NCBI GenBank assembly: GCA_013397695.1
Contig: VYZI01000184.1
Location: 88,990 to 152,989, forward strand
Source: Centropus unirufus
Lineage: Eukaryota > Chordata > Aves > Cuculiformes > Centropidae
DNA: 64,000 bases
Direction: 5' to 3'
A model generated the notes under the pieces. That model ran no database searches. It worked only from the letters and a program-made list of their open reading frames with translations, and was not told the origin of the DNA. The position numbers and the translations under genes were made by a program. Of this stretch, positions 34,701-48,300 are shown piece by piece; positions within the stretch are counted from its first letter, which is position 1, and each line of letters opens with the position of its first letter.

Positions 34701-37403
34701 AGATGAGGCTTGTCGACCACACTGGTTATATAGTTCAGCATTGCGTGACTTAAACTTTTGTTCTCAGGAGGTGGCATTTCCTTGAGAGGAAGATGAAAGG
34801 AAGAATTAGAAATAAACAGGCTGAAAACAAGCCTATTTTCACTAGGTAGCCAAGGCAGCAAGAGAAATTCCCTCCAAAACTATATTTATTTTAGGTTGTA
34901 GTCAAGAAAATACCTACATAAAAGTTCTGTCATTCCATACATACATTAAGAAAAAAAAAAAACCCAAATTGTTCTCCTATCCTTCCACCAATTCTCGTAT
35001 TTATTTCTCTTATGGCTCTTGAAGCATCACAAAAGGAATAATAAAATACTTGTCCAGGTCAGAAAACTAGTTAACTCTGTGCAGGCCCATTGCCCCTTGC
35101 AAACCTTATGAAACCCACATAACACACAAAGTGAAAGAAAAGGTTAACCATTTCTTTTTAGGGGAGGACTTAGCATGGTGTTCGGGGATTTAGCTGTCCC
35201 AGGTCTATCTACTCCTCTGATTAATTCTGAGTGTGGTGTCTACCTTTGGTCTTCCTTTTTTCTTGGGAAGGGAGCTGTAACCTCTCTGGACTCTAACACT
35301 GGGGACACTTTGTTGGGCTCTGCAAAATGTGCATTATACAAAATACTCATAGGAGTGTTAGGAAAAGGAACATGTTTTTTCTTTTTTTTGTCAAGTCCTC
35401 CAACCGATAAATTACAGAGCTCTCCATCATCTGAGGAACATTTTACTAATTGTGCAAAATCAAGAAACTCATTGGAGGAGATGAGTGTTATCTCACAATA
35501 ACTGCTTGTGGCAGTCTTTTAAGGGTCCAGCACCTCTAACTGGCAGATGTGTGACCTGCAGCTCAAGCTCCCACATTGTGCAGAAGTTGTGTCTCTCTTG
35601 CCTGTTTCTTGAGAGGTTTCTTCTTCCACATCACTGGAGGAGGAGAAGCTGCAGAGGAATAGACACCTTTGGGTGTGTTTCACATCTATCTTTTCACTTT
35701 TATAAGCCTCAAAAATACCCTTTCTGTGCATTCTGGGTCATCTGCTGATAGGTAGACCCTAAGATGATTAATCTATGGAAAATACATCATTTTAACAGTG
35801 TGGTATCATCAGCTCACAGATTAAAACTGCCCTCCCGTTTTGTGTTCTTAGAAACTGACTGCACAAATCATGCAGCCTCCTTTTCAAAAAAAATCCCCCT
35901 CCAGAATTCAAAAATGATAACCTGCTTCCTGAGACCTGTTCGTGTTTTATCCCCCCTTCAGCAAAACCTCCCCAAATGACTGGGGCTCGCAATAGGCTCT
36001 CATATTGTTCGATCTTGAATGAAACATGGGTAATAAAGAAAAATTTTTGTTTTAAAGAGAAAGCTATTATTTCCATAAGAATGCCTGCTCGTTGGGGAAG
36101 GAGGTGTGGGCAGTCGCTTTGTGTTCTGGAATCTGTAACCCTCTGTGCTATAAAACATCGCCGAGGGCATGAATAAGGCGCAGGCATCCTCCTCTGTTTG
36201 TTCTCTTTGCGTGAAAGATTTGTGTAACCCAAATCTATGAAATTAGTATTCCTAAAAATACCCCTTCCTCCCCCGTTTTTCTGCCATCCCTTGCAGTTGT
36301 CCACCGAGTGAAACGTCCCAGTTCTGCGTGTGCATGGATTGTGAAAGCGTGGCGCTACTTCAGTTCGCGTGTTGGGCTAAAATGCGATAGAAGGGACTTG
36401 ACTTACATGAAGCAATAAAGTAGTTTGGGAAAACTATGCCTGGTTGCCAGTTTTCCGGGCATCTTTCACCAGGCCCAGTGTCTAGCAGAAATTGCCGACA
36501 TCTCATTCAACTCTTCAGTAGTTCCATCAAGGACAGAGAGAATTACTTTTGTCTAGAGTCTCCAAAGTAACAAATGTGTAAAAGTTGCCTTTCAAGTGTA
36601 ATACCAGTCAGTTTTAACAGACTCTGGTCCTAATACAGTGAGGACTTCAGTTTCCCCTACGTATATGGGTGACTTTTATTTCTTAGCTATTAATAAGTTT
36701 GAAGTTGGATGTAGCAAATAGCTTCTAAAAGCAACCATATGGTATAAAGTACTAATAAATTATTATCTGACTTCCTTGCTACTTCAAGTTATGATTCACC
36801 TCTTCTGATACATGAATTCTTTTCTGATTTGCAGTGGAAAAAAGTCTGTGCTATCAGGACCATAAATGCATGTAAACAGTTGGGATGTTTCTTTTTCTGT
36901 GTGTGTTAACTTTTATACTTAAAACATCCTCTCTCACCTTTCTCATAATTTTTCAGCTGAATTTCTTTGTATATCCATGACTCCTACACTGTAGAATAAA
37001 GCAGGCCATCGGGAGGGTTTTGTTGCCAAGTCCTAGTACAAAGCCATAAACTTTAATTTTTAATGAAGATTAGTTTCTTTCTAACAAAGATGCAGGGAAG
37101 AACTATTACTCTATTTTATATATTTAATGGATCTATTTCTGCAGTGCAAATACAGGTATCAAAATATTTAAGATCCCTGTGCTCCACACATAAATCTGGA
37201 ATACAATTTAAGTATACAAAGAGCAGCAAGGAGAAATAACACTTGGGATTCCCTGGCATTTACCTTGTATACATCATTATTACTTGAATAATCTATGCTT
37301 TTGAATCACTTGATTTATTGATGTTGTGCATTAAAAAAAATCTCCTTATGACAAGCCACAAGAAAATCATATTCTAGAGGACTCTCCCAGGCTAAAAATT
37401 GAG

Positions 37404-37438
37404 GAATAATAAATAAATATAAATAATAATAAATAAAG
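37404..37438. repeat. (AAT)n/(AAAT)n simple repeat
   Basis: Imperfect AATAAATAAATATAAATAAT tract. Confidence 0.85.
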
Positions 37439-40400
37439 CCTTTGAGGGGTCAAGTACTGCCTGGTGAGGCACCAAGGGCATGATACAAGTTGATGCCACT
37501 AGGTCCACCGCTATCCCGAATGGCCAGGCACCATCCCTTCTCCAACACTGCTTTTATCTGATTTTATCACCAATTTTATCTGCTGCTGTGGCGTGGACCC
37601 TCGCAGAACCGCAGCAACAAGAATAACACCAGGGCATCTTTTTCCTCAGCAGGACCGCAATCTTGCATTTATCTGTACCACTGTAGTACCATCATCTCCA
37701 ACTAGGAGACCTCACAGCCTAGGCATTGCAAACTACGTACGCACTTGGTATCTAAATAGAACAGATTAATGCAGGGGGAAAGGAACTATTATTATCGCGT
37801 TTCATATTTTAGATAATGAAAATGAAGGGGTTTGTTCTGCTCCAAGATATATAGCGAGCTCTGGAATTTATTTGTTCAACGCATAATCAGATCCTTAAAG
37901 AAAAATAAATCATAGCAACTCAGCTAAAAATGTTTTGTTTCTTTTTTTGTGAGCAGCTTCGTGCACCAAATCACTCTACCTCTTACTCTTAAATTAATTA
38001 AAGAATCGCAGCCCTAAGGTGACTTCTTTGTAACTTCTGAGGGAATAGCGGTCTTTTGCTGACTCCTGGAGCTACTGTGCTTCTATGGGGCTTTTCGGAT
38101 TTGCAGGTGGATGTAAGTGTGCTCGTTATTCAGACTTAAGATGCATTGGTAGGAACAGAAACTACGTATGTCTGTTACAAATACATTTGAAGGTGGATGG
38201 AGGGATTGCTGTGTGTTCATGTTATGTTTCAGTATGATATTTGCACAGTAAATATAATATATAATAATTATGTATGTCAAGGACTTGCAGTCATGAACCC
38301 TTATTTTCCTTGGATGCACTCCACCCAGCCCGATGGACTTGCTATATGCGGATATCTTAAGTGATCCCTTCCTGGATCCCCAGGGATCCACAGCTCGAGG
38401 GAGTAGCCTAAGGGCTGGATGAACCTCCAAAATTGCTGTAGGATGTGCAGGAGGCTGGGCTACAGACAAGACTTCTGACAGCTGGTCCAGTCAGCACAAT
38501 TGTGTCTCTGTCCCCACAGAAGGGAATATCCAAACACTTTTAGCCCTTACTTCTTTTTTGTGATGTGTGGGTCAGACGCAGTCACCTTCCAGCCCCTGCA
38601 AATCACTAGATGCCATGTCCCACCACTGGGGGGGTCTCTGACCGCCCCTTCAAGGGCTGTTTCTGCCCATTCCATTCAGCCCAAGATAAGGCTTGGACTC
38701 TTGCCCAAGAGCCTCTGTGGGGAGTTGTGACCGACTATTGGAGTATTATTGGTCTGCTGTAGTTGTTTCTGACCTAGGATCCACACCAGAGGTAGGACAT
38801 CTTCCATCTGGGTTAGGTAGGAGCTGTTACTGCCGCTGATGGACGTACCAGGCAGAAGAAACATTTGTGTTTTCTGGTTCACGGCAAAGCATGTTTCTCA
38901 GGTCCAGTCACAAGAGCAAGTGAATTTGTTTCTCTTGGTTGCTTATGCGAAGTGCACTGGATGTGCTTCCGAGGAGCTGGTTGGGAACGCTTCATCTAAA
39001 GGGAAGTTGAAAATATAGTTGGGTTTTTCCTGAAGTTTATCCTCCTATTCGTTTGCTTTCTCAAAAAGAAATTAGAGCATCACCTTCCAAGCCTTGGTCT
39101 CTTCCTCCCAGCAGTGTCACACTGGGAGGGACAACCTCACCTCCTCTCAGGTTCAGAGCCCTCTGAGGGCATTGTTCTCTCTCAGGTTTAGAGAACTTTG
39201 ACATCGCTTGTTCCAGGTGTTTGAAGGAGTACTTTTGGACAGTGGCACAATAGTGCAAGTATTTGAACAACAAACCGATGTGCTTCCAAGAGACTTGTAT
39301 TTATCATGCTGCGTCCAGCCTGAGGCATCTTAAATAATTTGTGGATTCTCTTGTAAGTGCAGCAAATTACAGTAATTGGACCTGGAGGTCACAAAGGTAC
39401 GGATCACCTCGGTTCTGTCAGTGAGGAGCGTTCTCTTTTGAAAAGTGAAAGATATAAAGGAGTTTTTGTCCTTGCTGATGCATTGTTCTCAACAAGTGTA
39501 AATACTGAAGAGGAAGTCAGAAAGAAATAGGTTTTATGGCTGTTGTGAGCACCACTGCTTATTTTCCTGTGCTATTAAAGAGCAAAAAGATTGTCTTTAG
39601 GTATTATTTCAGATCACTTCAGGGCTAGATGGGCTGCTAACTTCCAGAGTACATAATTATTTTTCCCCACAGGCTTGCCTAGTTTTTCTGTTTATTCTAC
39701 ATATTATATTCTTATGAAAGCTATGTGGAGGGATCCCACTTCAGATGAACTTTTAAAAGATCCATGTTTATGAGTTAGACATAGGACTAATTAAAATTAG
39801 TTCATGCTAATGCAGATTCATATTAACAAGAAGCTGAAATGTAACACAGTGACAATCATGTTTTCTTCCCTGGGCCATAAAAAACCCAAAAAACTATGAA
39901 AGCTGTGCTTTTTAACTGGACATAGTGACTTGGATAAAAGGAACAATGAAGCCAAAGACAGAGCATGGAGCTGAGCTATGCTATCTGGGCTCCTTTCCCT
40001 TATTTTGTTTTGATTTGGATATACAAAATAAATTATGTAGTCAGTGAGTTCCTCGTTACTTAAATGTCTTCTAGTTGAAAAGTCTGATGAAGAAATGTTG
40101 CTTCTGTTGTTGGTGTCAATACTTCCTTTTATCATGGAAAGAGTTCTAGAAAATTTCCATTTTTGAGATGTAATACAATCTGAAATAGCACATATTAGTA
40201 TGGGTGTTGTAATGTTTTCAGAATACCTTTGAGATTTATCTTCCTTAACCCAACATTTCCTTTTTCAAAAGAAAAAGGAGACAATTTACATATTTAAATG
40301 TGATTTGATATGACAGGATAAGTACTTTGATACAATATCAAAGCGTTTGATGTATGGTAAATAAGTTTTGTCTCTTTTCAGTGTAACTTGTCCTCTCAAC

Positions 40401-42148
40401 AAGATCTTGATGTTTTATTTATGTCTTTTATCTAATTGGGAGTGGTGGAGTAAGGTAGAGGATGGTATGAGAAGGAAATACTTTTACTAAACCCCCCACA
40501 AAGCAGATGAATCATTAGCAAGTTCTGTTTTGACGTTAAATGACCATGAAGGTTCACTGGTTTATTTGTGAAATTGGATATTGGACAACAGCAATCTAGT
40601 AAAATCTTGATGGAGCATAATTGGACAAGCCCGGGCCATTTCATCAGAATACAATGAGATAAACTGACAGGACAGGCGTCTTTCTTGAACCACCGTGGGT
40701 GGGAGACATTCTGGCACGGGCTGCCTTGGCAGCGGGGTGCTGCTCATCAGGAGCCACGGTGAAAGGTTGTCTCCTTGGGAGGGCAGAGGACCTGACAGCT
40801 AGCAGGGAATGATTGAAAGGTCCTGCAAAATCTCTGCTTATTTTTTTTTCTTTTTCATCAGTACCAGATACACACACACAAAATCTTAATATTTTGGACT
40901 TGTGCTGGCTTTGTCGTTATAAGCCGAGTCTACATTGAGTTGGCAAGGAACACGGGTGGGTTTGGGTTAAGAACCAGAGGCAGGTCCCTCTGGTTCTGCT
41001 GCTCTCTTCCTCCAGAATCAGATAATTCAAAGAGGGATTTTAGGAGTAACTTGGAACTGTTTCTGATGCTGGTGTGGGTGGGATCAAAACCAGCTTCAAG
41101 TTCGACAGAGAAGAGACCCACTGGTAATCTTAGCTTGCTTTTGAATTCTTACAGGAACTGAAATGATAACAGAGAATTGTTGATACACTCCCTAGATGAC
41201 CCTTTAAAAGCATAACCGAATATAATAATGCTTGTGAGAGTGGAACGAAGTCCATGTTTAGCTACTCGTAGGTTGAACCAACTGGATATTGTTAGGAAGC
41301 TGAAGGCAATAGCTGGGTGTAGCATTTCAGCACCCGGTTACATGAAGCTGCCTGCTCTGAGAGAAGGAATGTGGTAATGCTACAGTGATAAACCTTTGAT
41401 TTATGACGGTTTGTATCACCCAACAGCTTGCAAATGGGAAACCTTGCCTACTTCTCACACTCTGTCTGAAGGCAGATGCCTTTACGGACCTGTGAGATAG
41501 CTGGCTGCTGCTCAGCCAAATCCTGAGTGCTTCCTTTCTGCTTCAGAAGAAGCAGGGAACTGGTTCCAGAGTGGTAGGACCTTCTCCTTTTAACAGTGTC
41601 AGTGGGACAGAGGTAAAATCCTCAGTTATGAAGATCAAAAGAGAAGGAAACAAAATTAAAAAGGAAACTCAAAATATAGCATGCCCCTGTAATGGCAGGA
41701 GGCAGCAAAAATTCAGGGAAGTGCAAGTGCATGATTTCCAGTGGTTCTAAGATCTAATTGCTACAAACATTGTCTCAGAGCATCTCTGTAGTAACTGACA
41801 AATAAATCTTGCCAAAAAATGAAAGCCCTGAGACAAGCACAAGGAAAAGTAACTAAAAGAATGACTACGGTCCTTAGAGTGAAAACAATTTGACTTTCTT
41901 CCCCAAGATTTGTGTAGACGGTAGGAAAGCAGCAAAGCTTAGCATGGAGCAGGGAATGGCAGCAAGATCTAGGCGGCGCCTACCTTTCCAAAAGAAGTGA
42001 CACAACACTTCAAAGACAAGATAAGGGCTCATTCACTGGACGCTTCCATGGAAGATGCAAGGAATACTTGATCAGATGACTTTGCCCAAGGACCATTTGT
42101 TTGTAATTGTAGGTGCACAAGTAAAGTTGAAATTTAGCTCCAGAATGT

Positions 42149-42213
42149 AAAATAAAGCCAGAAAAATAAAACAGAATAATAAACAGAAAAATAAAACAGA
42201 AAATAAAACAGAA
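42149..42213. repeat. A-rich tandem repeat, CAGAAAAATAAAA unit
   Basis: CAGAAAAATAAAACAGAA at 42159-42176 and again at 42184-42201, followed by a shorter third copy. Confidence 0.85.
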
Positions 42214-45057
42214 TATGTTTTTGGGGAAGTTTTATAAATTGATGTGTATTTGCCTGTTGTGTGTTTGACACACTTTCTTCTGAACATTACCATATTCTTG
42301 CAATCAAAATATTTCACAGGCAAATTTTAATAGTTTTATGGGAGTCGGAGGATAGGAGGCAATCTCAGAGGTACTCCTTGAAAGTGGTCGAACATGAGCA
42401 CAAGGGACGCAAACATGACCTGTGCGGTTGGTATGTTCTGACTTTCCAGTCTTTAGGATCACTGGATTTCTAGGATGTAAAAAGCAGACAAATATCATAT
42501 TTCAGCTTGGGACCCAAAATTCAAGTTGATTTCCTTCCTTCTCCCAAGTAACAAACAACAGTATAAATCCTTGCTAACTTCCAGATTAACTTAAACTGTA
42601 CAGCACTTGTGCTCCTGCATTTGTTGTTTTGTAAATTTGGTCCCTGAAACATTTATTTTCAAAACGGAATCCAGCGCATTTTTCTGTGGCCATCTCAGCC
42701 CAATTGTAAGTAAAATAGAAAGTGGAACATCTATATCATTCAGAATCAGAGAGGCTTGAATATCTTTGTGCAGCAGATTCTTTTAAGCGAGTAGATATTC
42801 CTTTCATAAAAGCCTTTTTCCTTACTAGAATTATTTTACTTCACATGTTTCTGCTTATCTGTAAGATTAGGTTTTTTTTCAACCTATGTTCGAGGTTAGT
42901 ACTTTGCAAACTTGCAATTATTTTTCTAGAAATTAATTCTAGTTCTTGTTAAACCACTCTGAAAGACACTCAGAGGACTCTGATGTTTTATCATTATGAA
43001 AAGAAGGAAAGTTTCCAAGCAAACATAGAAAAATATGAGCTTTAATAATTATAAACAGCTATGTAGCTACTCTGTGCTGCTCTTAGAGTCTTTCCAGATA
43101 TCTATTATTACGTATAGATCCAACTAAATATTTGAAAACTAATTATGTCAGCTTTATATTTATATATGTCCAAGCACAGCAAGCTGTAGTGAAAACAAAC
43201 ATAAGTAGGCCCTGATCAATGCCCACCAACATAAATAAGATTTTTTTCACTGAATTTGAGGAGGCTTTTGGCTTGGCACCATGAGCAAAGCCTGCATACA
43301 TGTGCCCACCTAGCTGTGTACATCTGGCTAGTGCTAGGGAGGCACCTTGATGTTAAGGACCTACCACCTGCTGTATTATTTATTCTGTTTCTGCATCTAT
43401 GCGTCCAGTTTTAATTTCGCATTGCAATGCCTTAGCTCCCAGCTGAGAGCTTATAAAGCAACTGAAGCTTAAATCATCAGTTTAATATAATTGAAACCCG
43501 TTTCTCTTTTGCTGAGGAAAAAGAAGAATGTACAAAACCAATATTCTGTTCTCTCTGTGTTATTTTTTTCCCCTGGAAGTTGAATCATTCCAGTTTCTTG
43601 CATGTTTTGATTTCTGTAGAAGAAATCATTCCCGGTCTGATTTGGGTGGAGAATCTCACTCGAATTGTGTGTATAGGTAAAGTTTCAAACCACGCAAAAA
43701 GAAAAAAAATTGAATTTAGGGATTATCTATGAAATTAAAGAAAAAGCTATGAGACACTTGAAGGAATAAACTGAGGATTACAGCATGCAAATGAATGAAA
43801 GGTGGGCATTGGGGGAAAGGAGATCCAAGTAGGGGGAAAGGTGAGAGTTTTATTGAGGAATTCTCCTGTGATTTTTCCTAGGGAGGAGAGAAACGGAGTG
43901 GGGACGAAGTGGGAGGAGAGCAGTGTGAACAGGCTCTTGGATACCATGGAGATGGAGACAGTGTAAAAATCTGTATACTGTAGATAAGTAAGTGGGAGGT
44001 TGATATCAAACTCCTACCAGCCAGAAACTGGTTTTGTGCAGGGTAAACATGTTAAAGGGCTGGGGAGAAGGGAGCATTGTTCTAGCTTCTGCCATGCTGT
44101 TTGCCTACTTAACATTTAAGAGAGCGGAAGGAAGAGGCAAATAAACATTTTTCCATCTTGTGCTTTTCAGTATGACTATTCTGTTATCTATACCTGGTCT
44201 ACCAAGAAGAGAAAATTATGTTCTAGAGCTTTTTTTTCCCTCTCCATTGAAATAGTCTTGCCACTCCAGACCTTCTTTTTCTGTCCCTTATTTTAATTTC
44301 AGTTTTAATTTGATTAACTGAGTGCTTATAATAAATTCGTAATGCTTCTCCATGGTTCGGGAATGTGGGGAGGAAAACTGACAGCTTCCCTAGGAACTAA
44401 ATGTTACTTTATGTCTGACTAAGATAGTATTTTTTTTACTTCAGTCTTTGTGTCACGCAAAAGACTGAAAGTCTGTTCATTTTAGGATTTCTTTGTTCTC
44501 TGCTTCTGATTTTTATGCTTTCGATGTGTATAAGTCTGTGCTGTTATTTATATTCACGGTCATAAGGAAAATGCTGCAGTTTTTATGGATGGCATTGCAC
44601 TCCTAAGAATTATTTGGGTTGATTTATTTAAAAAATTTACAAACACTGTAGAATGACGAGTGTGGTTTTCAAAAGATTATTATTTGTGTTGTCAGTTGTT
44701 CTTAAAATATAAGTTGTGTGCTGCCTGGGAATCAGGCAAGCTGATACTTCGGTTCCAGAACTATTTTGTCCCCTCAAATAGTCCTCCCTGAAGCAAACAG
44801 GCTGGTTTTGAGGCTCCTTTGAGGGAGAGGGATGACCTGTGAGAACCTGTTTCATGTCTTAGGGAAGGAAGCACTGCTCTGGCAGCCTCCAGAAGCGGTG
44901 GCAGATGCAGATCCTACACTAGGGCAAAAGTCCACGTGCATGTGTGTGTGAAAGAGTAAGCTAAAAGGAATTTGAGAAAAAATAAGCTACTTAGGAAGTC
45001 AAACATCTCTACAAGATGCATGCATGGAAATGTGATAAAGCACCAAATGTGACCTTA

Positions 45058-45370
45058 ATAACCCACAGGAAAGCTGGAGAGGGGCTCTTTATCAGGGAGC
45101 ACAGTGATAGAATGAGGGTAATTGTTTTAAGCTGAAAGAGAGAGGATTTAGATTAGATATTAGGGAGATATTTTTTCCTGTGAGAGTGGTGAGACGCTGG
45201 CACAGGTTGGCCAGAAAAGTCATGGATGCCCCATCCTTTGAGGTGTCCAAGGACAGGTTGTATGAGGCTTTGAGCAGCTTGAAGCTGTCTCTGATCATGG
45301 CAAGGGGATTTGAACAGGGTGATCTCCAAGGCTCCTTGCCACCCAAATAATTTTATGATTCTATGATTCT
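45058..45370 (+). mobile_element. CR1 LINE 3' end (sense)
   Basis: AACCCACAGGAAAGCTGGAG, TTTAGATTAGATATTAGGG, GAGAGTGGTGAGACGCTGG, CACAGGTTGGCCAGAAAAG, GTATGAGGCTTTGAGCAGC and tail TTTTATGATTCTATGATTCT. These cover the end of ORF2 and the 3' UTR in normal order, diverged. 5'-truncated. Confidence 0.93.
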
Positions 45371-48300
45371 ACTTGCAACAAAGCAGTTCCTTGAAAAGCT
45401 GTTGGGGGGATTTGCTAAGAGGTATCTCTGGCAATTTGACTTGATTACCCTGTGTCTAACATCTGCCCCTTAAACCGAGTTTGTTTTCCCTTTTATCCAT
45501 AAGCTTAACTTTAAAACTATACCAGAATAACTGATATTTTTTAATTTTAAATTTATTTTTTTAAAAAACTTACATTTAGATACCTTGCCTTCAGTTTAGA
45601 GGAGTTGAGAGGGGAGCACTGCTTATCCCTTCCAGTTCTCGCTGCTGCTTTTTGTCCCGGGCAGCTTTGTAACCACAGACCAACTTCTCAGCTTATAATG
45701 ACAAAAGAGCACCGTTTGCATGCAAGTTTCTGAAAACTTTAATTTGTTTTGCTGGAGTGCACTCAAGGCGAGGTGTTCATCACCCTGGGGTTAGGAGAGG
45801 GAAGAGTCCCTCAGGGAGGGATGGGGATGCATGGTGCTGCTGCCGGGTGGTACGTGTCTGGCCCTTAGTGGTCTCATCCCTAGCTATTAACCTCGGCTGA
45901 ACAGCCACAGCAGTCTTTGTGACAAAGAAAAATGTCTCTGAAGCATTTGCCTTCCTGGGTTTTAAAAACTTAATGCAAGCTACAGCGCTCCTTGGGGTCT
46001 CTTTAGAATCTCTACACACTCAGCAATGGCCTCCTGTCTGGAGAAGCCGGTTTCGTAAAAAGGACTTTTCAGACTTTAATTGGCTTTTGCTCAGCGATAG
46101 TAAAGGAGCAGCCATTAAACTTGAAGGCATAGTTTTACAAATGCTGGTAGCACGGAAGAGGTTGTTAATTATACTTTAAAAGGCAGATTAAAATAAGGTC
46201 TTGAGAGCTTTCAATACAGGTCGTTGCTGGTAGGAGCACTAAAGGTTGTTGCACCAAAACAGGTGACTTCAATGCATAAATCTGTGGAGAAGGGTGGGTT
46301 TCTGCCTGTAAGAAAGGGCCAGTGAGGTTTGAAGCTTCCGAAGCATTTCTCATTGGCTGCCACTGGCCTCTCAGCATGGTGGATGTGGTGAATCGCAAGT
46401 TTTGGATCATTTCTCTCCCCATCCTTTGAGTTTCTTGCTCGAGCTCCTGGGGTTTTGCATTATCTGCTGGAACTGGGGGTCTGAGGATGTGCTTTGGAAT
46501 TTGGTTCTGAGGGATTTATGAAAAGCTAGGCCTCCTAGCTCCAGGGGCACGTATGCAAAAGCAGGAAGAGCAGCATCATTGACTGTCAACATGTACCGCC
46601 TTTCTAGGATGATCATACTGAATTATGTTCTCAGGTTATTTTACTCAACTTCTTAGTATCATCATCTATGGGAAAGGGTGGAATTAGCTTTACAGCAGGT
46701 CCTAAGCGGCTAATCTTCTCAGATTCCTCTCTGCATGCAGGTCCTAATGAACAGGGTTCCCATTTGCATTGCGTGATTGCTGATTTGGGTGCAGCGTGAG
46801 AGCACCAATCTTGATCCGATGTGCGCTTCAGCAACCACTGGTCTTCTTCCTATGATATTAAAATAGATATGCGCATAAATGTCTCTTTCTTTGTTGCAAC
46901 AGGTCCTGCCTGGCATACTGCAGAAGCATTGCTGTATTTTACCTGACAGGAACACAGGTAAACTTTATTCCTAATGAGTTGATGTTGTAATATGATTTGG
47001 AGAGATGCAAACATAAATTGGATAATATAGAGAAGTCATCTTTCCTACTTACCCGCGTTGAAGTTCTCTTCTAGGTGGTGATATCTTGGATGTTTTGTTC
47101 AAATTACCTGTTTTCACGTGAAGATGTGTATTCTGTTAACTTTCTGGAGCTCTTGCTGTTGTAGAGACTTTTATCAGGTCTTGCTTAGAAAGGTAATTGC
47201 TTGAACACCTGAAGCGTCTCTATTGGCAATTTTTAAGTCACAATTTTGGCAAGAAAAGGGATTTAATACTGGAGTCTGCTGTCTGGTTCTGTTGGTTTGT
47301 AAAGGTGCTAAACACTGAGTTTGATGCGTAGTGCTGACTGCAGATAAATGCCTGCTTTATGCGTATTTTTCTAAAACCGGAGTAGACCAAAGGAGTGGAC
47401 AGAAGGAGTATAAAAAATGGTGCCGTGGGAAGAGACTTTAAGTAATACATTTATGACCAGAACAAATGTATTGATAAGCACAGTAACATGGTTAAGAAGA
47501 AAATGATGATTTAATTTTAGATCTCTTTTTTTACAGGAAGAACAATTTATTTTAAAAATAAATCTAAAAATCTTTTTTATAATTTTATAAACAGGGTGAG
47601 AGTGACTGCTTATGCAATTGTGAGTTTGATTTAACAGACTAATTTCAGAGAAGCAGAAAGAAAAACATGGTTTATTTTTTTTATATCTGATTAATAGAAC
47701 ACGTGTGAATGGTTGCAGCTCATTCCCTCACCCCTCAGTAGCTACAATTAAAATAAACTGGTTTGTTCTTTGCCTTACTATTACATGTATTTCAGGCACA
47801 GTTTGCACTAAGGGTAATTGCATAGAGAACTTGACAACTGTGTTGAACTGTAGTGTGACTTGTGGTTATCTGCAAGTGCTCAAATGAAAGTTAAAAACCT
47901 CATTTCCATTTTCATCTGTGAACACGGGAATAGAGTTAATAACACACCCCTTCTAACAAGAATTTGGAAGTTTATAATTAGGGAACAGATTGCAGACAGA
48001 CTTTGTCCTTTATAATTTTTTCAGGTTTTCCTGAAAACTGGACTAAGGAGACACTGTATAATGACCACAGCCCGGTCTGTGTGCTCCTGTGCTCATATCC
48101 TGTGCTGATTATCTTTTTTTAGAATTTTATTTGTAAAAGAAGAATTAATTCCAGTTTCCTTTGGTGACCAAACTGTTGTTGACTTGTACAGAAGTGTTTC
48201 AAGTAGATATAAAAGCCAGTGTTACCTGAAGTGGTGGCAGCAAGCTGACCATTAAAACTCTGATCTTTTATCTAAAGAGGGTGAATGTACCTTTATAATC

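Larger units (their letters stand above)
31713..45057. other. AT-rich single-copy sequence, no transposon or gene seen
   Basis: About 13 kb with no CR1, LTR or DNA transposon that I recognise. Simple repeats only: (TG)n/(TA)n near 32690, (AAT)n at 37404-37438, (CA)n near 40870, an A-rich array at 42149-42213, (TG)n near 44940. A minus-strand frame of 170 codons (35792-36304) and others around 35175-36176 have no recognisable motif. Confidence 0.5.

Noticed and set aside
35792..36304. 170-codon minus-strand open frame
   Set aside because: No motif, no splice or promoter support, overlapping plus-strand frames of similar quality.
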